This document shows, one piece after another, positions 6,974 to 14,266 of a stretch of 18,319 nt of DNA. The notes below the pieces were generated by a model, which was not told where the DNA came from, made no database searches, and saw only the letters and a list, made by a program, of their open reading frames with translations. The translations under genes were made by a program, and so were the position numbers. Position 1 is the stretch's first letter; the number at the start of each line of letters is the position of its first letter. Source of the DNA: UBA6165 sp044233745. Lineage in GTDB: Bacteria; Bacteroidota; Bacteroidia; Flavobacteriales_D; Crocinitomicaceae. The stretch spans positions 1 to 18,319 of the forward strand of contig JBIIJN010000053.1 of the NCBI GenBank assembly GCA_044233745.1. The letters run 5' to 3'.

Positions 6974-8143
6974 ATGATTTCGTTCGATAATACCCAGATT
7001 GCTTTCGAATATAAAAGCGATAAAGAATTGCGCAAAGCGTATTGGCTCTTTAAGTTGGTTGGCAGTCCAACATTGGTGAAAGTAGGGAAGTGGCTCACGC
7101 ATTTCGCACTGAAAACACATCTGCCTGTTAAAGGCATGATTAAAAAGACGATTTTCCAGCAGTTTTGTGGTGGTGAAACGATTTCAGAGTGTGGACCGAC
7201 TACACAAAAACTGTCGAAATATGGTGTGAAGTCTATTTTGGATTATTCTGTTGAGGGACAAACAAGCGAGAAGAATTTTGAAGCTACGACTTTGGAAATC
7301 ATTGCTACGATCAAAGAAGCGAAAAATAAAGCCGATATACCTTTGGCGGTTTTTAAGGTCTCTGGTGTTGCACGATTTGATATTTTGGAGAAATTCAACG
7401 ATGAAAATTATCAAGGAACAGCCGAAGAAATGAAATCGTTTGCTGGTGTTAAAGAACGCGTTCAGAGAATTTGTCAAGCGGCTTTTGATAACCAAGTACC
7501 CGTGATGATTGATGCAGAGGAATCGTGGATTCAAGATGGAATTGATAAATTAGCAGCTGAAATGATGCTTCAGTTTAATAAGGAAAAGGCGCTGGTTTAC
7601 AATACTTTGCAAATGTATCGCCATGATAGACTGGATTTTTTCAAGCAGGAATTGCAGGTTGCTCAGAACAAAGCGGTTAAATACGCTGTGAAATTGGTTC
7701 GCGGGGCCTATATGGAAAAAGAACGCGACCGTGCGGCTAAAATGGGCTATCCTTCACCAATAAACGCAACAAAATCGGATTCGGACAGTTTGTACAATTT
7801 AGCCTTAGATTTTGCCGTTGAAAATTTGGACCATTGCGCCGTGGTTGCGGGTACTCACAACGAAGAAAGTTCACTATATTTGACCGAATTGATGCATAAA
7901 TTCAACATTACCAAAAACGACGACCGTGTTTATTTTGCTCAGTTGTTGGGCATGAGCGATCATATTTCCTTTAATCTTTCTGCTGCGGGTTACAATGTTG
8001 CGAAATATGTGCCTTATGGTCCGGTGAGAGAAGTTGTACCGTATTTGATTCGCAGAGCGGAGGAGAATACATCAGCAGCGGGACAAACAAGTAGAGAACT
8101 GCGTTTGATTCAGAAAGAAAAACAAAGAAGAAAGCAGGGCTAA
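6974..8143 (+). CDS. Proline dehydrogenase (stand-alone, FAD-dependent)
   Basis: Oxidises L-proline to pyrroline-5-carboxylate, passing electrons through FAD to the quinone pool; the first step of proline use as carbon and nitrogen source. The 389-residue protein is the single-function TIM-barrel type, lacking the P5C dehydrogenase half of PutA. Family landmarks: VMIDAEESWIQDG (177-189), QMYRHDRLDF (213-222), KLVRGAYMEKER (240-251), AGTHNEES (292-299), QLLGMSDH (323-330), and the substrate-binding segment YVPYGPVREVVPYLIRRAEE (345-364) with its paired arginines 360-361. The C-terminal tail is strongly basic (QKEKQRRKQG). It diverges from aconitase, and its product enters the TCA cycle through glutamate and 2-oxoglutarate, so shared regulation is plausible but not shown. 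Confidence 0.94.
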   Translation: MISFDNTQIAFEYKSDKELRKAYWLFKLVGSPTLVKVGKWLTHFALKTHLPVKGMIKKTIFQQFCGGETISECGPTTQKLSKYGVKSILDYSVEGQTSEKNFEATTLEIIATIKEAKNKADIPLAVFKVSGVARFDILEKFNDENYQGTAEEMKSFAGVKERVQRICQAAFDNQVPVMIDAEESWIQDGIDKLAAEMMLQFNKEKALVYNTLQMYRHDRLDFFKQELQVAQNKAVKYAVKLVRGAYMEKERDRAAKMGYPSPINATKSDSDSLYNLALDFAVENLDHCAVVAGTHNEESSLYLTELMHKFNITKNDDRVYFAQLLGMSDHISFNLSAAGYNVAKYVPYGPVREVVPYLIRRAEENTSAAGQTSRELRLIQKEKQRRKQG

Positions 8144-8176
8144 AGCGCTGGATTTAAACTTGATAAGTATGATATT

Positions 8177-8357
8177 TTTTTTTAAACCACATAGAAACAT
8201 AGGTTTCATAGATTTTCTTGAAAGCATCGAGGTCATTCAAAGAATGGATAAAAAAAGGCATCAAGATGCTGGCAAGTAGTCCACATCCTGCGCTAGTTGT
8301 GATGCATTTATGCACTATGTCGGCCTAAATGCTATGTGCCTATGTGGTTCAAAAAAA
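8177..8357. mobile_element. Inverted-repeat-bounded element, 181 bp, probable non-autonomous or decayed element
   Basis: Ends 8177-8202 and 8332-8357 are inverted repeats matching at 23 of 26 positions; each holds AACCACATAG and ACATAG read inward, next to a run of seven T or A. From memory, such CACATAG-type ends recur between genes in many Bacteroidetes genomes, but I could not check this. Inside are smaller inverted repeats (GCATC-AA-GATGC around 8262-8273, and GCATTTA with TAAATGC around 8304-8332). The element fills most of the gap between proline dehydrogenase and hisS, where it could also act as an RNA hairpin. No target-site duplication could be recognised. Confidence 0.55.
8259..8324 (-). 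pseudogene. Possible remnant of a GxxExxY-protein gene
   Basis: On the minus strand, a frame open from 8324 to a stop at 8154 (56 codons) begins ADIVHKCITTSAGCGLLAS. This resembles the conserved start of GxxExxY-family proteins (VHK-x-LGPGLLES-x-Y) with a small insertion and with the motif Glu and Tyr lost. There is no start codon at the right place, and the rest of the gene is missing. The sequence lies inside the inverted-repeat element, which fits a decayed mobile cassette. The match is short, so chance similarity remains possible. Confidence 0.3.
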
Positions 8358-8391
8358 TTATAAAAACGTTTTATTTGTAAAAAATAAAAAA

Positions 8392-8405
8392 CAGAGTTTA
8401 CTCTG
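8392..8405. promoter_or_regulatory. Inverted repeat in the hisS leader, possible operator
   Basis: CAGAGT-TT-ACTCTG is a perfect 6-bp inverted repeat with a two-base spacer, 17 to 30 bases before the hisS ATG. A TTTG at 8374-8377 lies where a -33 element might be, but no perfect TAnnTTTG follows. Its half-sites are the same hexamers, in opposite order, as in the palindromes near aconitase. It could be an operator, a leader hairpin or coincidence. Confidence 0.3.
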
Positions 8406-8421
8406 AAATTTTGAAGAAATT

Positions 8422-9795
8422 ATGATTCAAAAACCATCTATACCAAAGGGAACCCGAGATTTTTTGCCGCACGAAGTAGCGCGTAGGGAATACATTTTTG
8501 GAACCATCAAAAGAGCATTCAAACGCTTTGGTTTTCAACCGATTGAAACGCCATCTTTCGAGAAAAGAGAAACGCTTTTGGGCAAATATGGCGAAGAAGG
8601 CGACCGTTTGATTTTCCGTATTCTCAACTCTGGCGACAAAATGAAAAAAGCCGATTTGCAAGCCTTGGAAAACGACAATCTGCCGGTTTTTGCTAATTCT
8701 TTGGCTGAAAAAGCCCTCCGTTATGATTTGACAGTGCCTTTTGCGCGTTTTGTTGTGCAGCATCAAAATGAAATCAGTTTTCCATTTAAGCGTTATCAGA
8801 TTCAACCGGTTTGGCGTGCCGATCGTCCGCAGCATGGTCGTTATCAGGAGTTTTTTCAATGTGATGCCGATGTGGTGGGCAGCGATTCTTTGTTATATGA
8901 ATTGGAATGTGTGCAACTTTTCGACGAAGTCTTGAGCGAACTACAAATCCCTGATTTCACAATCAAAATCAACAACCGCAAGATTCTTTCTGGCATTGCT
9001 GAAGTGTGTGGAGCATCCAATCAACTCACAGACTTGGTGGTGGCTTTGGATAAATTGGATAAAATCGGGAAAGAGGGCGTCATCAAAGAATGGCAAGAAC
9101 GAGGTCTGAGTGAATCGAGTATTCAAATCATTGAACCTTTACTTGAATTCTCAGGTTCTTTTGATCAGAAAATCAAGGTAATAACAGAATTATTAAAAGG
9201 TTCTGAAATTGGTCAAAAAGGCATTGAAGAATTGAAATTTGTCTTTGCTCAGGTGGAAGCCCTCGGATTACGTCATGCGAAAATTGAGTTTGATGTGACC
9301 TTGGCTCGAGGACTGAATTATTACACGGGAGCCATTTTTGAAGTGGTGGCCAATGGCGTAAACATGGGCAGTATTTGTGGAGGCGGTCGCTACGATGATT
9401 TGACAGGTTTGTTTGGATTGTCGGGCGTTTCTGGTGTCGGTATTTCTTTTGGCGCCGATAGAATTTACGACGTGTTGAACATGTTGAAATTATATCCAGC
9501 CGAATTGGATCACGGTTTGACGCTTTTGTTTGCCAATTTCGGCGAAAAGGAACAACAACACTGTTTGAAATTACTTCGACAAGTTCGAGATAAAGGCATA
9601 GATGCTGAAATCTACCCAAGTTTCGATGCCAAATTGAAGAAACAAATGAAATACGCCGACGATAGAAAAGCGAGATTTGTGGCGCTTATTGGTGAAAGCG
9701 AGATGGAAAACGGCGTGGTGCTCTTAAAAAACATGCAAAGCGGTGAGCAACAAGAAATGAACATTGAAGATTTTTTTGAAATAAACTGGCTTTAA
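8422..9795 (+). CDS. hisS: Histidyl-tRNA synthetase
   Basis: Charges tRNA-His with histidine; class II aminoacyl-tRNA synthetase, cytoplasmic homodimer. The 457-residue length is within the family range. Seen in order: PKGTRDFLPHE (8-18) at the N-terminus, motif 1 region around residues 36-55, motif 2 FKRYQIQPVWRADRPQHGRY (122-141) with the catalytic arginines, the histidine-binding LARGLNYYTG (294-303), ICGGGRYDDLTGLFG (318-332), and motif 3 GVGISFGADRIYDVL (338-352). The C-terminal part from about 363 is the anticodon-binding domain. The ATG at 8422 gives a normal N-terminus. The gene stands alone, between an inverted-repeat element and the convergent transporter gene. No T-box or other leader sensor was recognised upstream. 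Confidence 0.97.
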   Translation: MIQKPSIPKGTRDFLPHEVARREYIFGTIKRAFKRFGFQPIETPSFEKRETLLGKYGEEGDRLIFRILNSGDKMKKADLQALENDNLPVFANSLAEKALRYDLTVPFARFVVQHQNEISFPFKRYQIQPVWRADRPQHGRYQEFFQCDADVVGSDSLLYELECVQLFDEVLSELQIPDFTIKINNRKILSGIAEVCGASNQLTDLVVALDKLDKIGKEGVIKEWQERGLSESSIQIIEPLLEFSGSFDQKIKVITELLKGSEIGQKGIEELKFVFAQVEALGLRHAKIEFDVTLARGLNYYTGAIFEVVANGVNMGSICGGGRYDDLTGLFGLSGVSGVGISFGADRIYDVLNMLKLYPAELDHGLTLLFANFGEKEQQHCLKLLRQVRDKGIDAEIYPSFDAKLKKQMKYADDRKARFVALIGESEMENGVVLLKNMQSGEQQEMNIEDFFEINWL

Positions 9796-9814
9796 ATGCA
9801 TCTTATAAATGGAT

Positions 9815-9847
9815 TTTATTCTTTTTTGTACCACACAAGAGAATAAA
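9815..9847. terminator. Weak AT-rich hairpin in the convergent hisS-transporter gap
   Basis: TTTATTCT (9815-9822) and AGAATAAA (9840-9847) can pair, with a further TTGT/ACAA inside across an uneven loop. It lies 20 bases after the hisS stop, between two converging genes, and T runs occur on both sides (for example 9858-9864). It could end transcription from either side. The stem is weak, so this is tentative. Confidence 0.35.
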
Positions 9848-9920
9848 GAAACATAAGTTTTTTTCTTTAAGACTTAAAAAAGAATAAGGGACCAATGTTA
9901 AGTTGATTTTAATATTCAAA

Positions 9921-10907
9921 TCACAACAAAACCCAAATCAAGCCCAACAAGATCAGTAAAAAGCTTAAGAATATAACGATACCAAAACTGAGCGCTTTCA
10001 TTCCCGTTTGCAAGAGCTTTTTGAAGCTGATACCCAAACCAATGCCTACCATGGCTACAGTTAATCCAATACTGCTCAAATTTTTGGTAATTGAAACGAC
10101 TTCTTTTGGTACGTCGATAAAACTGACAAACAAAGAAACAACAATGAATAAAATGAGGTAAATCGGCAGTTTGAAGCTGTATTTGGTCTCTTCGTTTTGT
10201 TTAGAATTGATGATGTTGCTAAACAGAATTAAGGCAGGTGTGAGCATTGCAACACGCACCAATTTCACGGATATTGCTACGTTTCTTGCCTCTTCGTCGA
10301 GTAGGGCAGCTGCACCAGCCACATGCCCCACAGAATGCAAAGAGCCACCCACCAAAACACCTGCTTGCGTAGATTCTAATTCAAACAATGGGATAAGCGC
10401 AGACACGAAAAAGATACCCAATCCACCCAAAATATTGATAACAGCCAAAGAGATGCCGATTTGCGCTTTGTCTTTGGTGATCAGAGGACCAATGGCAGAA
10501 ATAGCCGAAGACCCACAAATTGCTGTTCCAAAACCAATGAGCCAACCATTTTCTTGCGGACAGTTCATACGTTTACTCAAAAACAAGGTGAAACCCAAAA
10601 TGGCAACGACGGAGATTAGCACAATAGCTAAAATCGGCAATCCCACTTGGCTCAAAGCTGAGATATTCATTTCAAAGGCCATCATCACTATGGAAAATTC
10701 CAAAACTTTACCCGAAGAAAATGAAATCCCAGTTTGGAAAGTGGCTGTTGGTGTCCATAAATTGCCCAAAACAATCCCAATTAACAAACCGAAAATAACA
10801 CTGCTGAGACCAGGTATTTGAGGACCAACAAACCAAGAGATTGCTGCTGCCAGCCCTGTGATGACCAATCCCGGTAAAATACTTTGGATATATGCGACAA
10901 ATTTCAT
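9921..10907 (-). CDS. YeiH-family (UPF0324) integral membrane protein, putative sulfate exporter-like
   Basis: A 328-residue inner-membrane protein with about ten hydrophobic helices spread evenly through its length. Family landmarks are the duplicated-looking halves PGLSSVIFGLLIGIVLGN (32-49) and LSSIGLTVAMVGIGLGISFK (277-296), the invariant GTAICGSSAI (127-136), GGSLHSVGHVAGAA (187-200), and VKLVRVAMLTP (214-224). This family is often named putative sulfate exporter, but the transported substrate is not established and cannot be read from sequence. It has its own -7 motif five bases before the ATG at 10907, so it is probably transcribed separately from the SanA-like gene 74 bp upstream. It converges with hisS. 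Confidence 0.88.
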   Translation of the reverse strand: MKFVAYIQSILPGLVITGLAAAISWFVGPQIPGLSSVIFGLLIGIVLGNLWTPTATFQTGISFSSGKVLEFSIVMMAFEMNISALSQVGLPILAIVLISVVAILGFTLFLSKRMNCPQENGWLIGFGTAICGSSAISAIGPLITKDKAQIGISLAVINILGGLGIFFVSALIPLFELESTQAGVLVGGSLHSVGHVAGAAALLDEEARNVAISVKLVRVAMLTPALILFSNIINSKQNEETKYSFKLPIYLILFIVVSLFVSFIDVPKEVVSITKNLSSIGLTVAMVGIGLGISFKKLLQTGMKALSFGIVIFLSFLLILLGLIWVLL

Positions 10908-10912
10908 GGTGG

Positions 10913-10920
10913 CAAATGTA
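10913..10920 (-). promoter_or_regulatory. -7 promoter element for the YeiH-like gene
   Basis: Minus strand reads TACATTTG followed by CCACC and the ATG at 10907. The five-base gap predicts a leaderless or near-leaderless transcript and shows that this gene need not depend on the upstream operon. Confidence 0.65.
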
Positions 10921-10981
10921 GGATTTAACGGGAGAAGGGAATGTGAGAAAAGTCACTTTATTCCTTGCTCAATTTTTATCT

Positions 10982-11641
10982 TTATTCCACGACTACTTGT
11001 TTCTCTAAAACCTTAGGTTGAATTCCAAAAATAATATCTAAAACCACTTTGACCCGAGCCATTTTTTCGCGCAGATTGGTCTTGAAACCGTAGCTTTTTG
11101 TAACGTCTTGTGCATTGAAACCAATAACGTCGAGACCATTTTTTTCGGCGATATAGATGGCGCGTTCGTTGTGGAATTTTTGAGAAATAATGGTGAATTT
11201 ATTCAATCCGAAGACCTTTTTGGCGCGAATTACAGAATCCAAAGTTCGAATACCCGCCTTGTCCTTGAATATTTTTTGCTCAGGTACGCCAAGCGCCATC
11301 AAGTCCACCATCATTTGTTCGGGTTCGTCGTAGTCCTCCTTACGATTATCGCCACTCACAATGATAAAATCGATTTTGCCTGCATGAAAAAGTGCAGATG
11401 CGGCTTCTATCCGGTAATCGAAATATAAATTATGGATTTTCTTTTTTCGGTATTTCGATGTACCCAACAAAACGCCAACACGGTTGTACGGAATTTTATC
11501 AATGGAACTAAAGGTCTTACCATCAGCAACTTGAACTACGATGTAATTGGAAATGTAAAGCGCAGAAAATAAGAGCCACGTAAGAACCAAAAACGTTTTA
11601 ATTCCATGCCTTTTAATCCAGTGAAAAATTCTTCGAATCAC
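10982..11641 (-). CDS. SanA/YdcF-like DUF218 membrane-anchored protein
   Basis: A 219-residue protein with one N-terminal membrane helix (about 14-36, KTFLVLTWLLFSALYISNYI) and the rest presumably in the periplasm. The DUF218 fold is shown by GVLLGTSK (56-63), IVSGDNRKEDYDEPEQM (94-110), AGIRTLDSVIRAKKVFG (129-145) and IISQKFHNERAIYIA (151-165). SanA of enteric bacteria affects outer-membrane barrier function and vancomycin sensitivity; the biochemical activity is unknown. The gene starts six bases after the aminotransferase stop, so it is the last member of a three-gene operon headed by the GtrA-like gene. A direct repeat CTTTATTCC (10956-10964 and 10980-10988) spans its stop, with no clear terminator. 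Confidence 0.88.
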   Translation of the reverse strand: MIRRIFHWIKRHGIKTFLVLTWLLFSALYISNYIVVQVADGKTFSSIDKIPYNRVGVLLGTSKYRKKKIHNLYFDYRIEAASALFHAGKIDFIIVSGDNRKEDYDEPEQMMVDLMALGVPEQKIFKDKAGIRTLDSVIRAKKVFGLNKFTIISQKFHNERAIYIAEKNGLDVIGFNAQDVTKSYGFKTNLREKMARVKVVLDIIFGIQPKVLEKQVVVE

Positions 11642-11647
11642 AAGGAT

Positions 11648-12844
11648 TTACTTTCTTCCGGGATAAACCTTTAAGGCAGCCTCCAGACATTTTAGGGCAT
11701 TGCGAAGAGCGTCTTTCTCCAGTACATAAGCTATTCTCGCTTGATTTTTACCCAAACCAGGCGTTGCATAAAACCCGCTGCATGGTGCCATCATCACCGT
11801 TTGTCCTTCAAATTCAAAAGATTCCAACAACCATTGACAAAAATCATCAGCATCGTGCACTGGAAATTCAGCCACGCAGTAGAACGCACCTTTTGGTTTT
11901 GGGCAAAATACACCTTCAATGGCATTCAAACCATCAACCATAATGTTGCGACGTTCGATGTATTCGTGCACCACGTTATCAAAATAACTTTGAGGCGTGT
12001 TCAAGGCTGCTTCAGCTGCCACTTGACCCAAAGAAGGAGGGGAGAGGCGGGCCTGACCAAATTTCAGTGCCGCTGCCATAAACTGCTTGTTGCGCGAAAT
12101 CAAAGCTCCGATGCGCACGCCACACATGGAATAACGTTTTGATACAGAATCAATTAAAATAACGTTTTCCTCAATTCCAGCAAGATTTAATACTGAGAAT
12201 GGTTCAGCGCCATCGTAGCAAAACTCGCGATACACTTCGTCTGCAAACAAGAATAAATTGTGTTTTTTGACCAAATCGCGGAGTTTTTCCAATTCTTCTC
12301 TTGAGTACAAATAACCCGTTGGATTCCCCGGATTACAAATGACTATGGCTTTGGTTTTTGCAGTGATTTTCTGTTCAAAATCGGCAATAGGAGGCAAGGC
12401 AAATCCGTCTTCAATTTTGGCGGTCACTGGAACCACTGTTAGGCCAGACTGTGTAGCAAAACCGTTGTAGTTCGCATAAAATGGTTCAGGAATAATCACT
12501 TCATCACCTGGATTGCAACAGGTCATAAAACCAATGGTCAAAGCTTCCGAACCACCCGTAGTAATCATCACATTTTCATGAGAAATAGGAATACCAACTT
12601 TCGTGTAATATGCTGCCAAACCTTTTCTATACGACTCATTTCCAGCAGAATGAGAATATTCAATCACCTTTTCATCGAAATTACGGATGGCGTTCAATGC
12701 CACTTCTGGTGTTTCAATATCGGGTTGACCAATGTTTAAATGATACACAGTTGTGCCTCGTTTTTTTGCTGCTTCTGAATAAGGTACCAGTCTTCTGATC
12801 GGTGAAGCGGGCATTTGAACGGCTTTTTGAGATAAATTTGGCAT
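11648..12844 (-). CDS. Class I pyridoxal-phosphate aminotransferase (aspartate aminotransferase-like)
   Basis: A cytoplasmic PLP enzyme of fold type I, subgroup I-gamma by appearance, with aspartate transamination the most likely reaction. The 398-residue length is normal. Seen: VYHLNIGQPDIETP (33-46), TTGGSEALTIGFM (95-107, cofactor phosphate loop), ICNPGNPTGYLYSREEL (169-185) with Asn174, FADEVYREF (200-208) with Asp202 and Tyr205, IDSVSKRYSMCGVRIGAL (231-248) with the PLP-binding Lys236, and the carboxylate-binding Arg370 in NQARIAYV (367-374). The start ATG at 12844 lies eight bases after the GtrA-like stop, and the SanA-like gene follows after six bases, so the three are cotranscribed. 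Substrate range (Asp, aromatic or other) cannot be fixed by sequence alone. Confidence 0.92.
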   Translation of the reverse strand: MPNLSQKAVQMPASPIRRLVPYSEAAKKRGTTVYHLNIGQPDIETPEVALNAIRNFDEKVIEYSHSAGNESYRKGLAAYYTKVGIPISHENVMITTGGSEALTIGFMTCCNPGDEVIIPEPFYANYNGFATQSGLTVVPVTAKIEDGFALPPIADFEQKITAKTKAIVICNPGNPTGYLYSREELEKLRDLVKKHNLFLFADEVYREFCYDGAEPFSVLNLAGIEENVILIDSVSKRYSMCGVRIGALISRNKQFMAAALKFGQARLSPPSLGQVAAEAALNTPQSYFDNVVHEYIERRNIMVDGLNAIEGVFCPKPKGAFYCVAEFPVHDADDFCQWLLESFEFEGQTVMMAPCSGFYATPGLGKNQARIAYVLEKDALRNALKCLEAALKVYPGRK

Positions 12845-12852
12845 ATTTTCTA

Positions 12853-13362
12853 TTATTCAGTTATCAATTCTTCTTTGTTATTTTTTTCGGAGAACACCCA
12901 CAATTTTTGTCCGGCAAAATTAAATACAGCACTAGTTCCAGTTGCGAAAACGAAAGCTACTAGGAATTTCATCGGAACCCATTCAAATGAGGCGTTTTGA
13001 GTAAGTATGTATAAAGCAAGTTTGTTCGCAAACACATTGATAATCAATGAGACAGCGTATAAAGTATAGAACTTTACGAAACGTTTGTGCGAACGGTCTT
13101 TCTGTTTCCAAGTCCAAAATTTATTGAGATTGTAGGTGACCAATGAACCCAAAATAAAAGAAATGGTCTTTGACAAGTCCTTATTATCAGGATGAAAAAC
13201 AGTACCCACAAAATTCAAATCCACTTCAAATTGTGGAATAAACTGCAACATGACGTAGTAAAACAGCAAATCGACCAAACTGGCAAACACACCAATCACA
13301 AAGAATTTGATGAGTTGTTTTTGCAGAGATGGAAGCGCGCTGATTCTGTTGTTTAGGGTCAT
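12853..13362 (-). CDS. GtrA-family membrane protein
   Basis: A 169-residue protein with four membrane helices (about 17-40, 65-82, 98-121, 131-153). The GtrA signature shows as TYNLNKFWTWKQ (76-87) after helix 2 and, as an internal echo, FNFAGQKLWVF (147-157) after helix 4. Family members are thought to help move polyprenyl-linked sugars across the inner membrane for surface-glycan decoration. Between helices 1 and 2 there is a longer loop (43-62) than usual. The open frame could start at a TTG at 13383, but that lies inside the -7 promoter motif; the ATG at 13362 is chosen. It heads an operon with an aminotransferase and a SanA-like protein. Confidence 0.88.
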   Translation of the reverse strand: MTLNNRISALPSLQKQLIKFFVIGVFASLVDLLFYYVMLQFIPQFEVDLNFVGTVFHPDNKDLSKTISFILGSLVTYNLNKFWTWKQKDRSHKRFVKFYTLYAVSLIINVFANKLALYILTQNASFEWVPMKFLVAFVFATGTSAVFNFAGQKLWVFSEKNNKEELITE

Positions 13363-13380
13363 ATGTTGTCTTGTGGGCGG

Positions 13381-13388
13381 CAAAGATA
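13381..13388 (-). promoter_or_regulatory. -7 promoter element for the gtrA-aminotransferase-sanA operon
   Basis: Minus strand reads TATCTTTG followed by CCGCCC, 18 bases before the ATG at 13362. It places the transcription start downstream of the alternative TTG, which settles the gene start. Confidence 0.65.
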
Positions 13389-13468
13389 AATAATTATCCT
13401 GCTTATTGAAAGATGAAAAGAATTCTTACAATGCTTTGCGATTCTCTAGATGTAAAAATTAACATCAA

Positions 13469-14266
13469 TTACCTTCCTAGTTTCAAATACACTCCAAAAT
13501 ACACGCCTGAAAAATCCAAACGCATCGGTTCGCCATCTACGCGCCATTCAATATCTGTTATGGTTTTAACTGTACCTGTTTTGTAGAATTGATATCCTCC
13601 ACGAATGCCGATTGCAGTGAGCAAATCTGAACGATTGAGGTCGTATTCTGCTTTGAATCCAACTTGTCCGAAAAGGGAATGGCTGTCATATTCTCGGTAA
13701 TAATTGGCGTATTGAAAATAAGAACCCGGCCAACCGTCGTAAACCGAAACACGTGAGAAAGCATAACCCAATTGAAAATCAAGCGCTAGGCCGAGGCGAT
13801 TTATCCAATTTTCTTTTTGGGATAAGTTGAGCAATTCACTGAAATAAAATGAAGAACTCATGGCGCCAGTGAAACCATGCGCCTTAACGCCATAAACTCC
13901 TTCGATGGAATCATAGATTAGAAAAGGAAAAACACCAGGTGTGTAATCTGTCTGAATATACGCCCTTGGATTGTGCTCAGTTTTGCCGTTTTGATAGCCT
14001 AAGCTCAAACCTATGTCAAAGAAACGATGAACTCTGAAACTCGTACGCGCTTGCACTTGAAAACCGCGCGTTAAATACTTGGTTAACAACATGGTGTCAG
14101 AGTCGATAGCGCGTTGAACAAAACGTTCGTTGAGTTCATCCATTTTGTAATGATGGAGGTTGACGCCCAATTCCAAGTTAAACAATTTCCAAGGGTTTTC
14201 CTGCGCTTCGATGGTTCCAAAAAAAGCGCTAATAATTACGACGCTGAATAGGAATTGATTTTTCAT
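13469..14266 (-). CDS. Outer-membrane beta-barrel-like protein, third copy of the local barrel family
   Basis: A 265-residue protein with a signal peptide (MKNQFLFSVVIISAFFGTIEAQ, 1-22). The rest alternates polar and aromatic residues and ends LDFSGVYFGVYLKLGR, like an outer-membrane barrel. It is a diverged paralogue of the two barrels upstream: YKMDELNERF corresponds to YAMDSLNETY, GIRGGYQFYKTG to GFRGGYQYYKTG, and the last 16 residues are nearly the same. The start ATG overlaps the stop of barrel 2 as TAATG, so it is translationally coupled as the last gene of the subtilase operon. Unlike the other barrels it has no sorting-domain fragment attached. One 60-base block (13981-14040) has 23 G+C, richer than the block sampled in barrel 2. 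It is not recognisable as PorP/SprF. Function unknown. Confidence 0.8.
   Translation of the reverse strand: MKNQFLFSVVIISAFFGTIEAQENPWKLFNLELGVNLHHYKMDELNERFVQRAIDSDTMLLTKYLTRGFQVQARTSFRVHRFFDIGLSLGYQNGKTEHNPRAYIQTDYTPGVFPFLIYDSIEGVYGVKAHGFTGAMSSSFYFSELLNLSQKENWINRLGLALDFQLGYAFSRVSVYDGWPGSYFQYANYYREYDSHSLFGQVGFKAEYDLNRSDLLTAIGIRGGYQFYKTGTVKTITDIEWRVDGEPMRLDFSGVYFGVYLKLGR

Noticed and set aside
6848..7120. N-terminal extension of aconitase by 91 codons
   Set aside because: It overlaps the start of proline dehydrogenase on the other strand, crosses both promoter motifs, and does not resemble aconitase; the family start fits the ATG at 6847.
8177..8357. CRISPR or riboswitch explanation for the repeat before hisS
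   Set aside because: Only two inverted ends, not regularly spaced direct repeats, and no known riboswitch core could be recognised.
9173..9619. Minus-strand 148-codon frame inside hisS
   Set aside because: Antisense to the histidine-binding and motif 3 regions of hisS; composition is that of a shadow frame.
10171..10821. Plus-strand 216-codon frame
   Set aside because: It lies entirely antisense to the YeiH-like gene, which has strong family motifs and membrane helices; the frame is a shadow.
13363..13383. TTG start for the GtrA-like protein
   Set aside because: The TTG is part of the TAnnTTTG promoter element, so it would not be transcribed.
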